A DNA stretch of 64,000 nucleotides from Rhodoblastus sp963828185 (GTDB lineage Bacteria > Pseudomonadota > Alphaproteobacteria > Rhizobiales > Beijerinckiaceae): positions 124,001-188,000 of the forward strand of contig CAWHDV010000012.1 of the NCBI GenBank assembly GCA_963828185.1. Reading direction: 5' to 3'. A program made the translations under genes and the position numbers. Below, one piece after another: positions 51,972-60,670 of this stretch. Below the pieces are notes generated by a model. It did no database searches. It worked only from the letters and a program-made list of their open reading frames with translations, and was not told the origin of the DNA. The first letter of the stretch is position 1. Each line of letters opens with the position of its first letter.

Positions 51972-52397
51972 ATGGACGAGCTTTACGCGATCTGCCGGAC
52001 GTTCGAAATTGACGACCACGACGCGCGCGGCTTCGTGCTGAAGCGCGTCGGCGCCGACGGCCAGGGCGAGCGCTGGCCAATCGTCATCTCGCGAAAAGGA
52101 TCGAATTTCTACGGCTTCGAAAACGCCTGTCCGCACGCCGGCCAGAGGCTCGACTCCCAGTCGGGCGAATTCATGGACGAGGCCGGCAATTTCATCGTCT
52201 GCAGCCATCATGGCGCGCAATTCGACCTCGATACCGGCCATTGCTTCTCCGGCCCCTGCCAAAGCAAGGCGCTGACGCCGATCAAGATCGTCGTCGATGA
52301 CGGCGACGTCTGCGTGACCGGCGTCGAACTGGCCGAGGAGGATGGCCTCGATCTCGACGATTCCGGCATGCCCGAAGTGGTGATCACCGGCGATTGA
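51972..52397 (+). CDS. Rieske-type 2Fe-2S protein (copy 3)
   Basis: The 141-residue protein has CPHAGQRL and CSHHGAQFDLDTGHC with both Rieske ligand pairs, and a tail GDVCVTGVELAEEDG. It is of the same kind as the proteins at 13521 and 29022. It sits 25 bases after sufT and ahead of an unknown gene, so it probably belongs to the suf unit. Its electron partner is unknown. Confidence 0.85.
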   Translation: MDELYAICRTFEIDDHDARGFVLKRVGADGQGERWPIVISRKGSNFYGFENACPHAGQRLDSQSGEFMDEAGNFIVCSHHGAQFDLDTGHCFSGPCQSKALTPIKIVVDDGDVCVTGVELAEEDGLDLDDSGMPEVVITGD

Positions 52398-52430
52398 AAT
52401 CTTTTTGTTTCGAAATTGGAGGAAATCCGC

Positions 52431-53183
52431 ATGACCGATACGGCGGAACTGGTCAAACGCAAGAAAGATATCAATCTCGCGGTGGTTTTCGCCGATCCGG
52501 ACGCCTTTGTCGCCCATTTCCTTGGCTGGCTGGAAATCACCGCCTTCACCAGCCTTTTCCGCGCGGGAGAGGCGCAACGGCCCGCCGACGGGATCACCCC
52601 TGCCCTGACAGCGCAACAACTCAAAAGCGGCGGCGTCGTCCATGTCGCCAAGGACGCCCTGTTCGCCTTCTGCATGACCGCGTCGCTGAAGGGCGACAAG
52701 GCGGCGATCGACAAGGTCGAGCAAGGCCTGACCGAACGATTCGGCGCGGATTTCCCCGGCGCGACGGCGCTGTGGAGTTTCAGGTCACAGATCGACGCGC
52801 CGGTGTCGCTTGAAGATCATGTCGGCCAGGCGGCGCAGAAAATGCTGATCGGCGACCTGCCGCCGCCGCCAATGCGCGCCAAGGAAAACTGGAGCGCGGG
52901 CCTGCGTTTCTTCGAAAAGGCGCGAAAGTCGAATTTCGCGCAGGAAGTCATGTATCCCCTCGCCCGCTGGACGCGCGACAAATGGAGCGAAACGCTGGAA
53001 AAGGGCGTCGCCTTCCTGCATCACATCGAGGACAATGTGCCGGTGCTGCGCGAGGTCCTTGCCGAGACCCGCAACGACGAGCCTTTCGTCGCCAACGTGC
53101 TGTTGAAAATGGCCCCCGCAGTCGACATGGAGCTGAATGACGACGCGCAGGGATTTCTCCGCTCGCTGTCGCGGCGAGCCTGA
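52431..53183 (+). CDS. Unknown nif-cluster protein
   Basis: The 250-residue protein starts with a strong GGAGG site at 52431. Landmarks are VKRKKDINLAVVFADPDAFV, HFLGWLEITAFTSLF, ENWSAGLRFFEKARKSNFAQEV and ARWTRDKWSETLEKG. It is mostly helical and soluble. I do not recognise the family. It lies last in the suf unit, after the Rieske gene. Confidence 0.65.
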   Translation: MTDTAELVKRKKDINLAVVFADPDAFVAHFLGWLEITAFTSLFRAGEAQRPADGITPALTAQQLKSGGVVHVAKDALFAFCMTASLKGDKAAIDKVEQGLTERFGADFPGATALWSFRSQIDAPVSLEDHVGQAAQKMLIGDLPPPPMRAKENWSAGLRFFEKARKSNFAQEVMYPLARWTRDKWSETLEKGVAFLHHIEDNVPVLREVLAETRNDEPFVANVLLKMAPAVDMELNDDAQGFLRSLSRRA

Positions 53184-53208
53184 CGCAGGCGAAAATGCCG
53201 ACACGGCG

Positions 53209-53224
53209 TGTTGCGACCGCAACA
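53209..53224. promoter_or_regulatory. NifA upstream activator site for the yqeB-modD unit
   Basis: TGTTGCGACCGCAACA is an exact TGT-N10-ACA and a near-perfect palindrome. It lies 82 bases upstream of the -24 element at 53307. Confidence 0.8.
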
Positions 53225-53306
53225 GCCGTCCGCGCGGTTTTTGACAATAACGCGCCGCGAACGTCGCGCCTTTCATCGTTTTGCCTCCTTTTCCGCGCGT
53301 TCGCGC

Positions 53307-53322
53307 TGGCCTGACTTCTGCT
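53307..53322 (+). promoter_or_regulatory. Sigma-54 promoter of the yqeB-modD unit
   Basis: TGGCCTGACTTCTGCT has correct GG-N10-GC spacing, 63 bases before the start codon at 53386, with an exact NifA site upstream. Confidence 0.65.
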
Positions 53323-53385
53323 TGTATCTCGCCGCGACAATCACGGCGGAAAGCCGGACGGAGTTCAATTTGGGGGAGCGAGGGC

Positions 53386-54256
53386 ATGAGCGCATCAAAA
53401 TTCGCGGCCTTTTTCGCCAGCTCGGCGCAGCCGCTGGCGGTCGTCCTCGGGACCAACGAGATCGCCTCGGCGGTCGCCGTCAAATTGCGCAAGGCCAATT
53501 ACGGCGTCATCCTCAGCCATGATCCCTATCCGCCGGTGATCCGGCGCGGCATGTCTTTTTATGACGCGCTTTTCGACGACCACCCCGTTGTCGACGGGGT
53601 TCTCGGCAGGCGAGCGGATCTCGGCGATGGAGCTGGCCGAAATCGTCGGCGACGAAAATTGCGTCGCCGTGACGATGCTGCAATTGAGCGACCTCCTCGC
53701 CTTGCGCCGCATCCCCGTGCTGGTCGACGCGCGCATGCAAAAGCGCCGCGCCACCCCGGATTTTCGCTATTTTGTCGGCCTCGCCGTCGGCCTTGGCCCC
53801 AATTTCATCGTCGGGGGAAACTGCGATATCGCGGTCGAGACGCGACCAGTGAAAAGCGGCGCCATTGTCGAAGAGGGCGCGACCGAAGCCTTCGACGGCA
53901 TGCCCAATCCGCTTGGAGGCGCCGGCAAGGAGCGTTTCGTTTACGCCGCCGCAGATGGAATCTGGCACACGCCGGTCGAGATTGGCACGAGGGTCTTTCG
54001 CGGCCTGTCGCTCGGCAAGATGAATGGCCAGTCGGTATTGGCCCCGATTGACGGCGTGTTGCGCGGATCGGCGCGCGACGGGGTTTTCGTTCCGGGAGGC
54101 TGCAAATTGCTCGAAATCGACCCGCGCGGCCGTCGCGCCCGATGGACGACGCTCGACCGGCGCGGCCGCGGCATCGCCGAAGCAACCGTGCTGGCGATCC
54201 GGCAGGCGCAGAAGCGGCGCAAGCGGTCGCCCTGCAACATCCAGGCGGCAATCTAA
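53386..54256 (+). CDS. YqeB-like molybdenum hydroxylase-system protein (copy 2), frame broken by one base
   Basis: The product repeats the copy-1 motifs: GTNEIASAVAVKL, SHDPYPPVIRRGMSF, VDARMQKRRATPDF and CDIAVETRPVKSG. The frame shifts at a GGGG run (53596-53599); with three Gs it reads VDGFSAGERISAMEL and gives about 289 residues, so a sequencing insertion is likely. It belongs to the same family as 2513-3412 and lies next to modD. A role in molybdenum metabolism is inferred. Confidence 0.65.
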
Positions 54257-54313
54257 AAACTTGCATCTCGGCTGCGCTTGCCGGACAAAAAGGGCCGCAA
54301 GCCGGGAAAAGCC

Positions 54314-55162
54314 ATGCCTAACCAGATTTCGCGCGAAAAACTCGAGCGCCTGCTGTTCGACGACGCGCCCTATGGCGATCTCACCACCGACCTGCTCGGA
54401 ATCGCCAGCGAGCCCGGCCGAATGTCCTTTGTCGCGCGAAAACAGATGGTCCTGGCCTTGTCAGCCGAGGCCGCCGCCATCGTCGAAATGGCGGGCGCAC
54501 GCGTCGAGATTTTTTGCGCCGACGGCGACCTCCTGCCGGCGGGGACCGAAATCCTCCGCGCGACCGGCCCAGCCGGCGCGCTGCTGCGCGGCTGGAAGGT
54601 CGCGCAGACGCTGATCGAAATCTGGTCGGGCACAGCGACTGCGGCGCGCGAAATCGTCGACGCCGCCAGAACCGTCAAGCCGGATATCCGCATCGCCTGC
54701 ACGCGGAAGAACACGCCCGGCGTCAAGGATTTCTCAGCCGCCGCCGTCCGCGCCGGCGGCGCCGTGATGCATCGGCTCGGCCTGTCTGAAACCATCCTGG
54801 TCTTTCCCGATCATCTCGCCTTTTTGCCGGACTCGCCGCTGGAGCGAATCGCTGAGCGCCTGCGCTGCGCCGCGCCGGAGAAAAAACTGGTGATCGAGGC
54901 TCGTGGCGTCGACGAGGCGATCCGCGCGGCGCAAGCGGGGTTCGACGTGATCCAGGCGGACAAGTTTTCGCCCGGCGACATCGCCCGTCTGGTCGAACGC
55001 ATCGCCGGCCTGCCGCAACGCCCGACAATCGCCGCCGCCGGCGGCGTCAATGCCGGCAACGCCGCCGACTACGCCCGGGCGGGCGCCGACATTCTCGTCA
55101 CCTCCGCCCCTTATTGGGCGCCGCCGCGCGATGTGTCGGTGCGTTTTTCGCGCGCAACATAG
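54314..55162 (+). CDS. modD: ModD, NadC-like protein of molybdenum transport loci
   Basis: The 282-residue protein has the quinolinate phosphoribosyltransferase fold: EKLERLLFDDAPYGDLTTDL, CTRKNTPGVKDFSAAAVRAGGAVMHRLGLSE, IEARGVDEAIRA and IAAAGGVNAGNAADYARAGADILV. HRLGL instead of HRxNL and the mod context fit ModD, whose reaction is unknown. The start at 54314 is chosen; a TTG at 54278 is less likely. Confidence 0.85.
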   Translation: MPNQISREKLERLLFDDAPYGDLTTDLLGIASEPGRMSFVARKQMVLALSAEAAAIVEMAGARVEIFCADGDLLPAGTEILRATGPAGALLRGWKVAQTLIEIWSGTATAAREIVDAARTVKPDIRIACTRKNTPGVKDFSAAAVRAGGAVMHRLGLSETILVFPDHLAFLPDSPLERIAERLRCAAPEKKLVIEARGVDEAIRAAQAGFDVIQADKFSPGDIARLVERIAGLPQRPTIAAAGGVNAGNAADYARAGADILVTSAPYWAPPRDVSVRFSRAT

Positions 55163-55274
55163 CCCCTTGCAGCCAAGCTTCTGCCAATTCGCAAAAATCC
55201 GGCGCGACAGAAAATCCAGCTGGGTCAAAGACTTTTAACCGCATTTTCGAACGTTTCAAAAATCGCGATATTTT

Positions 55275-55290
55275 TGTTCAGCTTGCGACA
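55275..55290. promoter_or_regulatory. NifA upstream activator site ahead of nifA2
   Basis: TGTTCAGCTTGCGACA is an exact TGT-N10-ACA. No convincing sigma-54 element follows before nifA2. The 330-base region (55163-55492) also holds a near-palindrome CAAAAATCGCGATATTTTTG at 55258-55277; I see no gene there. Confidence 0.6.
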
Positions 55291-55492
55291 AATATGGGCG
55301 GTCTGCTCCCCGCCTGCTTGTTTTTTGACGTTTCCAAGCCGTCTTCGCAGGCTTATCCTGACAGCAATCAGACGATATCGATAGTTGCAACGACCGGACA
55401 TGGATGTGACGCCTTCCGTCCATGATTCCGCCGCCAACTTATGAGGAGAAGACGATCTTTCGGGGCTGCGCCAATTGATCGGGAGCCAAATC

Positions 55493-57391
55493 ATGGCCTC
55501 AACGGAAAAAATCCTCTTTGAACCCGCCTATAAAGACGTGGCATTGGCGGGCGTTTACGAAATATCCAAGATCCTGACCGGCGCGCAATCGCTCGATCGC
55601 ACTCTTGGCGCGGTGATCGCCGTCCTGTCCTCGTTCATGCAGATGCGGCGCGGCTTCATCCTGGCGCTTGACGAGGACGGCGAGCCGGAAATCACCGCTT
55701 CCTCCGACGCCAGCGCCAAGCCGAACGGCGCCAAGACATTGCTGCCGCAGAAGGTGATCGATCATATCGTCGCCACCGGCGTGCCGCTGGTGATCGAGGA
55801 TATTTCCAGCCACCAGTATTTCACCGGCACCGCCTATCGCCATCTGCTGCCGCCGATGACCAAGGTCAGCTTTCTCGGCGTGCCGATCAAGGTGGACGGC
55901 GTCGCCAAGGGCACTTTGACGGTCGACCGCGAATGGAGCGGCAAGCTCGATTTCCGGCTGGAGGACGACGTGCGCCTCCTGACCATGGTCGCCAATCTCG
56001 TGGGACAGGCGATGCGCATGCACGGCCTGATCGCGCGCGACCGCGACCGCCTGATCAAGGAGCAGCACCGCCTCGAAAAGGCCTTGACCGAAGTGAGGCC
56101 GCAATCGACGAAACCGTCGCCGCGCGGAAAGTCCGAGTTCATCCTCGGCGAAAGCCACGCGATCAAGGCGATCCTGCAAAGGATCGAAGTCGCCGCGCGC
56201 TCCAACGCCACCGTGCTGCTGCGCGGCGAGACGGGAACCGGCAAGGAGCTTTTCGCCCGCGCGATTCATGAAAATTCGCCGCGTGCGAAAGCGGCCTTCG
56301 TCAAGGTCAATTGCGCGGCGCTGCCGGAAAGCGTGATCGAATCCGAATTGTTCGGCCACGAGAAGGGTTCGTTCACCGGCGCCGTCAACCAGCGCGTCGG
56401 CCGTTTCGAACTGGCCAATGGCGGCACTTTGTTCCTCGACGAGATCGGCGAGATTTCCGCCTCGTTCCAGGCCAAGCTTTTGCGCGTGCTGCAGGAGGGC
56501 GAGTTCGAGCGGGTCGGCGGAACCAAGACGCTGAAGGTGGATGTGCGCATCGTCTGCGCCACCAACCGCAATCTCGAAGAGGCGGTTTCGCGCGGCGACT
56601 TCCGCGCCGACCTTTATTACCGCATCAATGTCGTCACCCTGGTGACGCCGCCGCTGCGCGAGAGGCCAGGCGACATCAAGATCCTGGCGACTCGCTTCCT
56701 CGAACAGTTTTCGCAGGAGAACGGCATCGACCACGCCTTCTCCGGCAAGGCGCTGGACATTCTTTCGCACTGCGCTTTCCCCGGCAATGTGCGCGAACTG
56801 GAGAACTGCGTCCGCCGCACGGCGACGCTTGCCGCTGGCAAGGAGATCGTCGAATCCGACCTCGCCTGCTGGCAGGGCTGCTGCCTGTCGGCGACCCTCT
56901 GGAAGGGCCATAATGGCCTGACCGGCGTGCATCCCCATCCGACGCCGCAACCGGGCATGCCGCCGGTCATCGCCGCGCCGAGGCCGGCTCCCGCGTCCAT
57001 GGCCGCGCCCATGCCCATGTCCAGCCCCGCGCCCATGTCCGGCCCCGCGCCCATGTCCAGCCCCGCGCCCATGTCCAGCCCCGCGCCCATGTCCAGCCCC
57101 GCGCCCATGCCCGCCCCCGCGCCCTATGTCGCGCCGGCTCCCCTCGAGGCGACAGGCGGCGCCTGCGCCGAACACGCCGCCGACGCATTGGAGCGCGGCC
57201 TGCCGATCGATTGCCCCTCGCCCGATCACTGCCCGGTGGTCCATCCCGGCAAGAGCGAACGCGAAAGGCTGGTCGAGGCGCTCGACAAGACCGGCTGGGT
57301 GCAGGCGAAAGCGGCGCGCCTGCTCGGCCTCACGCCGCGCCAGATCGGCTACGCCCTGCGCAAGCAGAATATCGACATCAAGCGGTTCTGA
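55493..57391 (+). CDS. nifA: Nif-specific transcriptional activator NifA (copy 2)
   Basis: The 632-residue protein has a GAF domain (about residues 15-185), an AAA+ domain with Walker A GETGTGKE near 245 and GSFTGA near 292, and a C-terminal Fis-type HTH (AKAARLLGLTPRQIGYAL). The C-x11-C-x19-C-x4-C motif is present. The linker (about 508-544) is an (MSSPAP)n repeat and is followed by extra cysteines (GGACAEHA, DCPSPDHC). It is longer than NifA copy 1. The ATG at 55493 has GGAG upstream. Confidence 0.95.
   Translation: MASTEKILFEPAYKDVALAGVYEISKILTGAQSLDRTLGAVIAVLSSFMQMRRGFILALDEDGEPEITASSDASAKPNGAKTLLPQKVIDHIVATGVPLVIEDISSHQYFTGTAYRHLLPPMTKVSFLGVPIKVDGVAKGTLTVDREWSGKLDFRLEDDVRLLTMVANLVGQAMRMHGLIARDRDRLIKEQHRLEKALTEVRPQSTKPSPRGKSEFILGESHAIKAILQRIEVAARSNATVLLRGETGTGKELFARAIHENSPRAKAAFVKVNCAALPESVIESELFGHEKGSFTGAVNQRVGRFELANGGTLFLDEIGEISASFQAKLLRVLQEGEFERVGGTKTLKVDVRIVCATNRNLEEAVSRGDFRADLYYRINVVTLVTPPLRERPGDIKILATRFLEQFSQENGIDHAFSGKALDILSHCAFPGNVRELENCVRRTATLAAGKEIVESDLACWQGCCLSATLWKGHNGLTGVHPHPTPQPGMPPVIAAPRPAPASMAAPMPMSSPAPMSGPAPMSSPAPMSSPAPMSSPAPMPAPAPYVAPAPLEATGGACAEHAADALERGLPIDCPSPDHCPVVHPGKSERERLVEALDKTGWVQAKAARLLGLTPRQIGYALRKQNIDIKRF
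57017..57124 (+). repeat. 18-bp coding repeat in the nifA2 linker
   Basis: Six units of about ATGTCCAGCCCCGCGCCC begin at 57017, 57035, 57053, 57071, 57089 and 57107. They encode the Pro/Ala/Ser-rich linker between AAA+ and HTH. Copy number is likely variable. Confidence 0.85.
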
Positions 57392-57447
57392 ATTCATCCC
57401 CCTATGGCGCAAGCCTTGCTTGATCCACGGATCGAGCGAGGCTTGCG

Positions 57448-58206
57448 ATGTCTTTGTCCGATGACGGTGAAGCGGCGGAGGATTGGACCGGCCGTCCTTT
57501 CTCCTGCCAGGATTGTCCGCATAACGAGTTGCGCGCCGGCGGCCGTTGCGTGCTCGGCCGCATTTGCGTGCGCGACCAGCGCTCGAAACGCATCGACAGT
57601 TTCTTCGCCACCAATCCGGACCTGGCCTCCACCTATCTCGACGCCATCTATTTCGAGGTTCGCGCGCTGGCGGCGAAATACGCCAATCCGTTCCAGATTG
57701 TCCGATTGATGACGGACCGCGAACCGGAAGTGCGCGCCATGACGGCCTTGCGCCTTCCTTTGCCGCGCGTGCGGGAGATGCGCGGCGACACGGACAGCGC
57801 CGTGCGCGTTGCCTGCGCGCTGCGGCTGGACGGCGCCGATCTCGTCGCCATGGCCAATGATGAGAGCGAAAGGGTGCGATTTACCGTGGCGCGGCGGCTC
57901 GACCCGAAGCTTCTGCCGATGATGATGTGCGACGAGGACCCAACCATTCGCCGCTGGGTCGCCCGACGGCTGCCGCCCGACCGCCTGTTCGCCATGATCC
58001 ACGACAAGGACCCGCTGGTGCGGCGGGAGGCGGCGGAGCGCATTGCGCCCGACGCCCTCGGCCATCTGCTCGACGACGCCGATCTGCGCGTGCGCTATGT
58101 CGTGGCGGACCGCGCGCCGCGCGAAATCGCGGCGAGATTGGTCGGCGATCCCGACGAGGAGGTGGCGCGTCGCGCGCAGGAGCGACGCGACGAAAAGGGC
58201 TTATAG
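57448..58206 (+). CDS. 4Fe-4S LRV protein (copy 2)
   Basis: The 252-residue protein begins with a Cys cluster (CQDCPHNELRAGGRCVLGRIC) followed by LRV helical repeats (DREPEVRAMTALRLPLPRVREMRGD and similar). It is a paralogue of the protein at 17497-18240 and shares its putative [4Fe-4S] centre. It follows nifA2 by 56 bases. Confidence 0.85.
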   Translation: MSLSDDGEAAEDWTGRPFSCQDCPHNELRAGGRCVLGRICVRDQRSKRIDSFFATNPDLASTYLDAIYFEVRALAAKYANPFQIVRLMTDREPEVRAMTALRLPLPRVREMRGDTDSAVRVACALRLDGADLVAMANDESERVRFTVARRLDPKLLPMMMCDEDPTIRRWVARRLPPDRLFAMIHDKDPLVRREAAERIAPDALGHLLDDADLRVRYVVADRAPREIAARLVGDPDEEVARRAQERRDEKGL

Positions 58207-58475
58207 CGCCGCTCCTTGCTATCCGACATAATGTTAAAAAATTCGGGCGGCGGCCCATGGTTCGAGACGCTGCGCTCCTCACCATGAGGAGCTAACTATG
58301 GGCGATCATGAACACACCCGAGGAACGCGCCCGAATCGAGCGCGCCAAGCCGCTGACGACAGCGGCTTGGATCGTTCTGCTTCTCGACCAAAATGCGCGC
58401 GTCCTGGCTGGTTCGTGATTCACGGTCAGGGCGCGACATGACTGGCCCGCTCCAAACTCTTCGATCCAACAAGCC

Positions 58476-58491
58476 TGTCGCAATAGCGACA
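58476..58491. promoter_or_regulatory. NifA upstream activator site for fixABCX
   Basis: TGTCGCAATAGCGACA is an exact TGT-N10-ACA inside a perfect 10-base-pair palindrome (AGCCTGTCGC/GCGACAGGCT). It lies 84 bases upstream of the -24 element. Confidence 0.8.
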
Positions 58492-58575
58492 GGCTGATAG
58501 CCTCCAAACGCCGCCCATTGCTCAGTCTCATCATTTTATTGTTTTATATCAGTAGATTATAAAACAGCGCGCAAT

Positions 58576-58591
58576 TGGTACGGAGCTTGCG
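58576..58591 (+). promoter_or_regulatory. Sigma-54 promoter of fixABCX
   Basis: TGGTACGGAGCTTGCG has correct spacing and lies 65 bases before the fixA start. Confidence 0.75.
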
Positions 58592-58656
58592 ACGCCTCCT
58601 CCGAAACAACGCGTCCTCGATTCCCAAAACGCGGCTGGTTCCGCCGGAGGCGAAAA

Positions 58657-59508
58657 ATGCATTTTGTCGTCTGCATCAAACAGGTTCCGGATTCGGCGCA
58701 GATCCGCGTCCATCCCGTGACCAATACGATCATGCGGCAGGGCGTGCCGACCATCATCAATCCCTATGACCTCTTTTCGCTCGAAGAGGCGCTGCGCCTG
58801 CGCGACAAGGTCGGCGGCGAAGTCACCGTCCTGACCATGGGGCCGCCCATGGCGTCGGATTCGCTGCGCAAGGCGCTGACCATCGGCGCCGACCGCGCCG
58901 TGCTCTTGACCGACCGCTTCTTCGCCGGCTCCGACACGCTCGCCACCTCCTATGCGCTGGCGCAGGCGCTGCGCAAGATCGGCGAAACCTTTGGAGCGCC
59001 CGACATCATTTTCGCCGGCAAGCAGACGATCGACGGCGACACGGCGCAGGTCGGCCCCGGCATCGCCAAGCGGCTCGACCTGCTCCAACTCACCTATGTC
59101 TCGGCGATTGTCGAACTTGACGGCGAAAATCGCAGCATCAAGTTGGAGCGTCGCTCGGAAGGCGGCGTGCAATTGCTGCAATCACGCCTGCCCTGCATGA
59201 TCACCATGCTGGAAGGCTCCAATGTCGTGCGGCGCGGCCGCATCGACGACGCCCTGCGCGCCGCCCGCGCGGAGATCGTCACCTGGAACGCCAAGGACGC
59301 CGGCATCGAGGACCTGACGCTGTGCGGCCTGCGCGGCTCGCCCACCGTCGTCAAGCGCGTGTTCGCGCCCACGCCCCGCGCGGAAAAAGCCGCCCTGGTC
59401 GAAATCGGCGCGTCCCAGGCCGAGACCGCCGAAACCCTGATCGAGACCATTTTCGCCAAGGCCCCGGCGATCGAAGCCGATCTCGCCAAGCTTGCATCCG
59501 GATTCTGA
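58657..59508 (+). CDS. fixA: FixA, electron-transfer flavoprotein beta-like subunit
   Basis: The 283-residue protein has the ETF-beta pattern CIKQVPDSAQIRVHP, LSMG-like VLTMGPPMASDSLRKAL and AGKQTIDGDTAQVGPGIAKRL. With FixB it forms the electron-bifurcating flavoprotein that drives ferredoxin reduction for nitrogenase from NADH. The ATG has a GGAGG site. Confidence 0.95.
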   Translation: MHFVVCIKQVPDSAQIRVHPVTNTIMRQGVPTIINPYDLFSLEEALRLRDKVGGEVTVLTMGPPMASDSLRKALTIGADRAVLLTDRFFAGSDTLATSYALAQALRKIGETFGAPDIIFAGKQTIDGDTAQVGPGIAKRLDLLQLTYVSAIVELDGENRSIKLERRSEGGVQLLQSRLPCMITMLEGSNVVRRGRIDDALRAARAEIVTWNAKDAGIEDLTLCGLRGSPTVVKRVFAPTPRAEKAALVEIGASQAETAETLIETIFAKAPAIEADLAKLASGF

Positions 59509-59539
59509 CGCCGCCGCATTTTTTTTCGAGGAACAGAAG

Positions 59540-60647
59540 ATGAGCGATCCGAAGCCCGCCGCGCCGCAAGGCGGCAGCCGCGCCACGATGAAGAAGGAAT
59601 TGCCGGAGAAATTCCGTGACCACAGGCACGTCTGGGTGTTCATCGAGATGGAGCGCGGGCTCGTGCATCCCGTGTCGTTCGAACTGCTCGGCGAGGGCCG
59701 CAAGCTGGCCGACCAGCTCGGCGTCGAACTCGCTGGCGTAGTGATGGGCGCGCCCGGCGAAGACGTGAAAAACGCGGCGCGCGAAACCTTCGCTTATGGC
59801 GCCGATGTCGTTTATCTCGTCGAGAACCCGATCCTCGCCGACTACCGCAACGAGCCCTATTCCAAGGGGCTCACCCAGCTTGTCAACGCGCACAAGCCGG
59901 AAATCCTGCTGCTCGGCGCGACCACGCTCGGCCGCGACCTCGCCGGCTCGGTCGCCACGACGCTGCTCACTGGCCTGACGGCCGACTGCACTGAATTGCG
60001 GGTGGACGACGACAAGTCGCTCGCCGCGACGCGCCCGACCTTCGGCGGCTCGCTGCTCTGCACCATCTACACGCTTAATTATCGCCCGCAGATGGCCACC
60101 GTGCGTCCGCGCGTCATGCCGATGCCGGAGCGCCAGGAGGGCCGCGAAGGCCGCATTGTTCCATTCGCCATCGACCTGGTCGAATCCGACATCATCACCA
60201 AAATCCTGAGCTTCATGCCGGATCGTGACTTCGAACAAGTCGAACCTCGCCTTCGCCGATGTGGTCGTGGCGGGCGGCATGGGCCTGCAAAGCCCGGAAA
60301 ACTTCCAGCTGGTAAAGACTCTCGCTTCCGTGCTCGGTGCGGAATTCGGCGCCTCGCGGCCGCTGATCCAGAAGGGCTGGGTGACGTCCGACCGGCAGAT
60401 CGGCCAGACCGGCAAGACCATCCGCCCCAAACTGTACATCGCCGCCGGCATTTCCGGCGCGATCCAGCATCGGGTCGGCGTCGAGGGCGCCGACATGATC
60501 GTCGCGATCAATACCGACAAGAACGCGCAGATCTTCGATTTCGCGCATCTCGGAATCGTCACCGACGCCATTCGCTTCCTGCCCGCCCTGACCGAGGCGT
60601 TCCGTCAGCGCCTTTCACCCCATTCCAAAGACCGGCTCGCCGGCTGA
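59540..60647 (+). CDS. fixB: FixB, electron-transfer flavoprotein alpha-like subunit, frame broken by one base
   Basis: The N-terminal part carries VWVFIEMERGLVHPVSFELLG and LLLGATTLGRDLAGSVAT. The C-terminal FAD domain (FADVVVAGGMGLQSPENF, GQTGKTIRPKLYIAAGISGA) is in the next frame. Deleting one base near 60242 gives DFEQVNLAFADVVV and about 368 residues, so the break is probably a sequencing insertion. It partners FixA. Without that correction the first frame runs by chance into fixC. Confidence 0.9.
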
Positions 60648-60670
60648 TCGCATCGCAGGAGCAGACGACA

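Larger units (their letters stand above)
58207..58656 (+). other. 450-base region ahead of fixA
   Basis: This region holds the fix promoter and its NifA site. A palindrome at 58268-58294 (GCTCCTCA-CCA-TGAGGAGC) with flanking CATGGTTCGAGACG resembles a dispersed Rhizobiales repeat; this is from memory. A 47-codon reading frame at 58298-58441 has a GAGGAG site but no recognisable product, so I do not call it a gene. Confidence 0.5.

Noticed and set aside
58298..58441. 47-codon gene with a GAGGAG ribosome site ahead of fixA
   Set aside because: No recognisable product, and the GAGGAG is part of a palindromic repeat.
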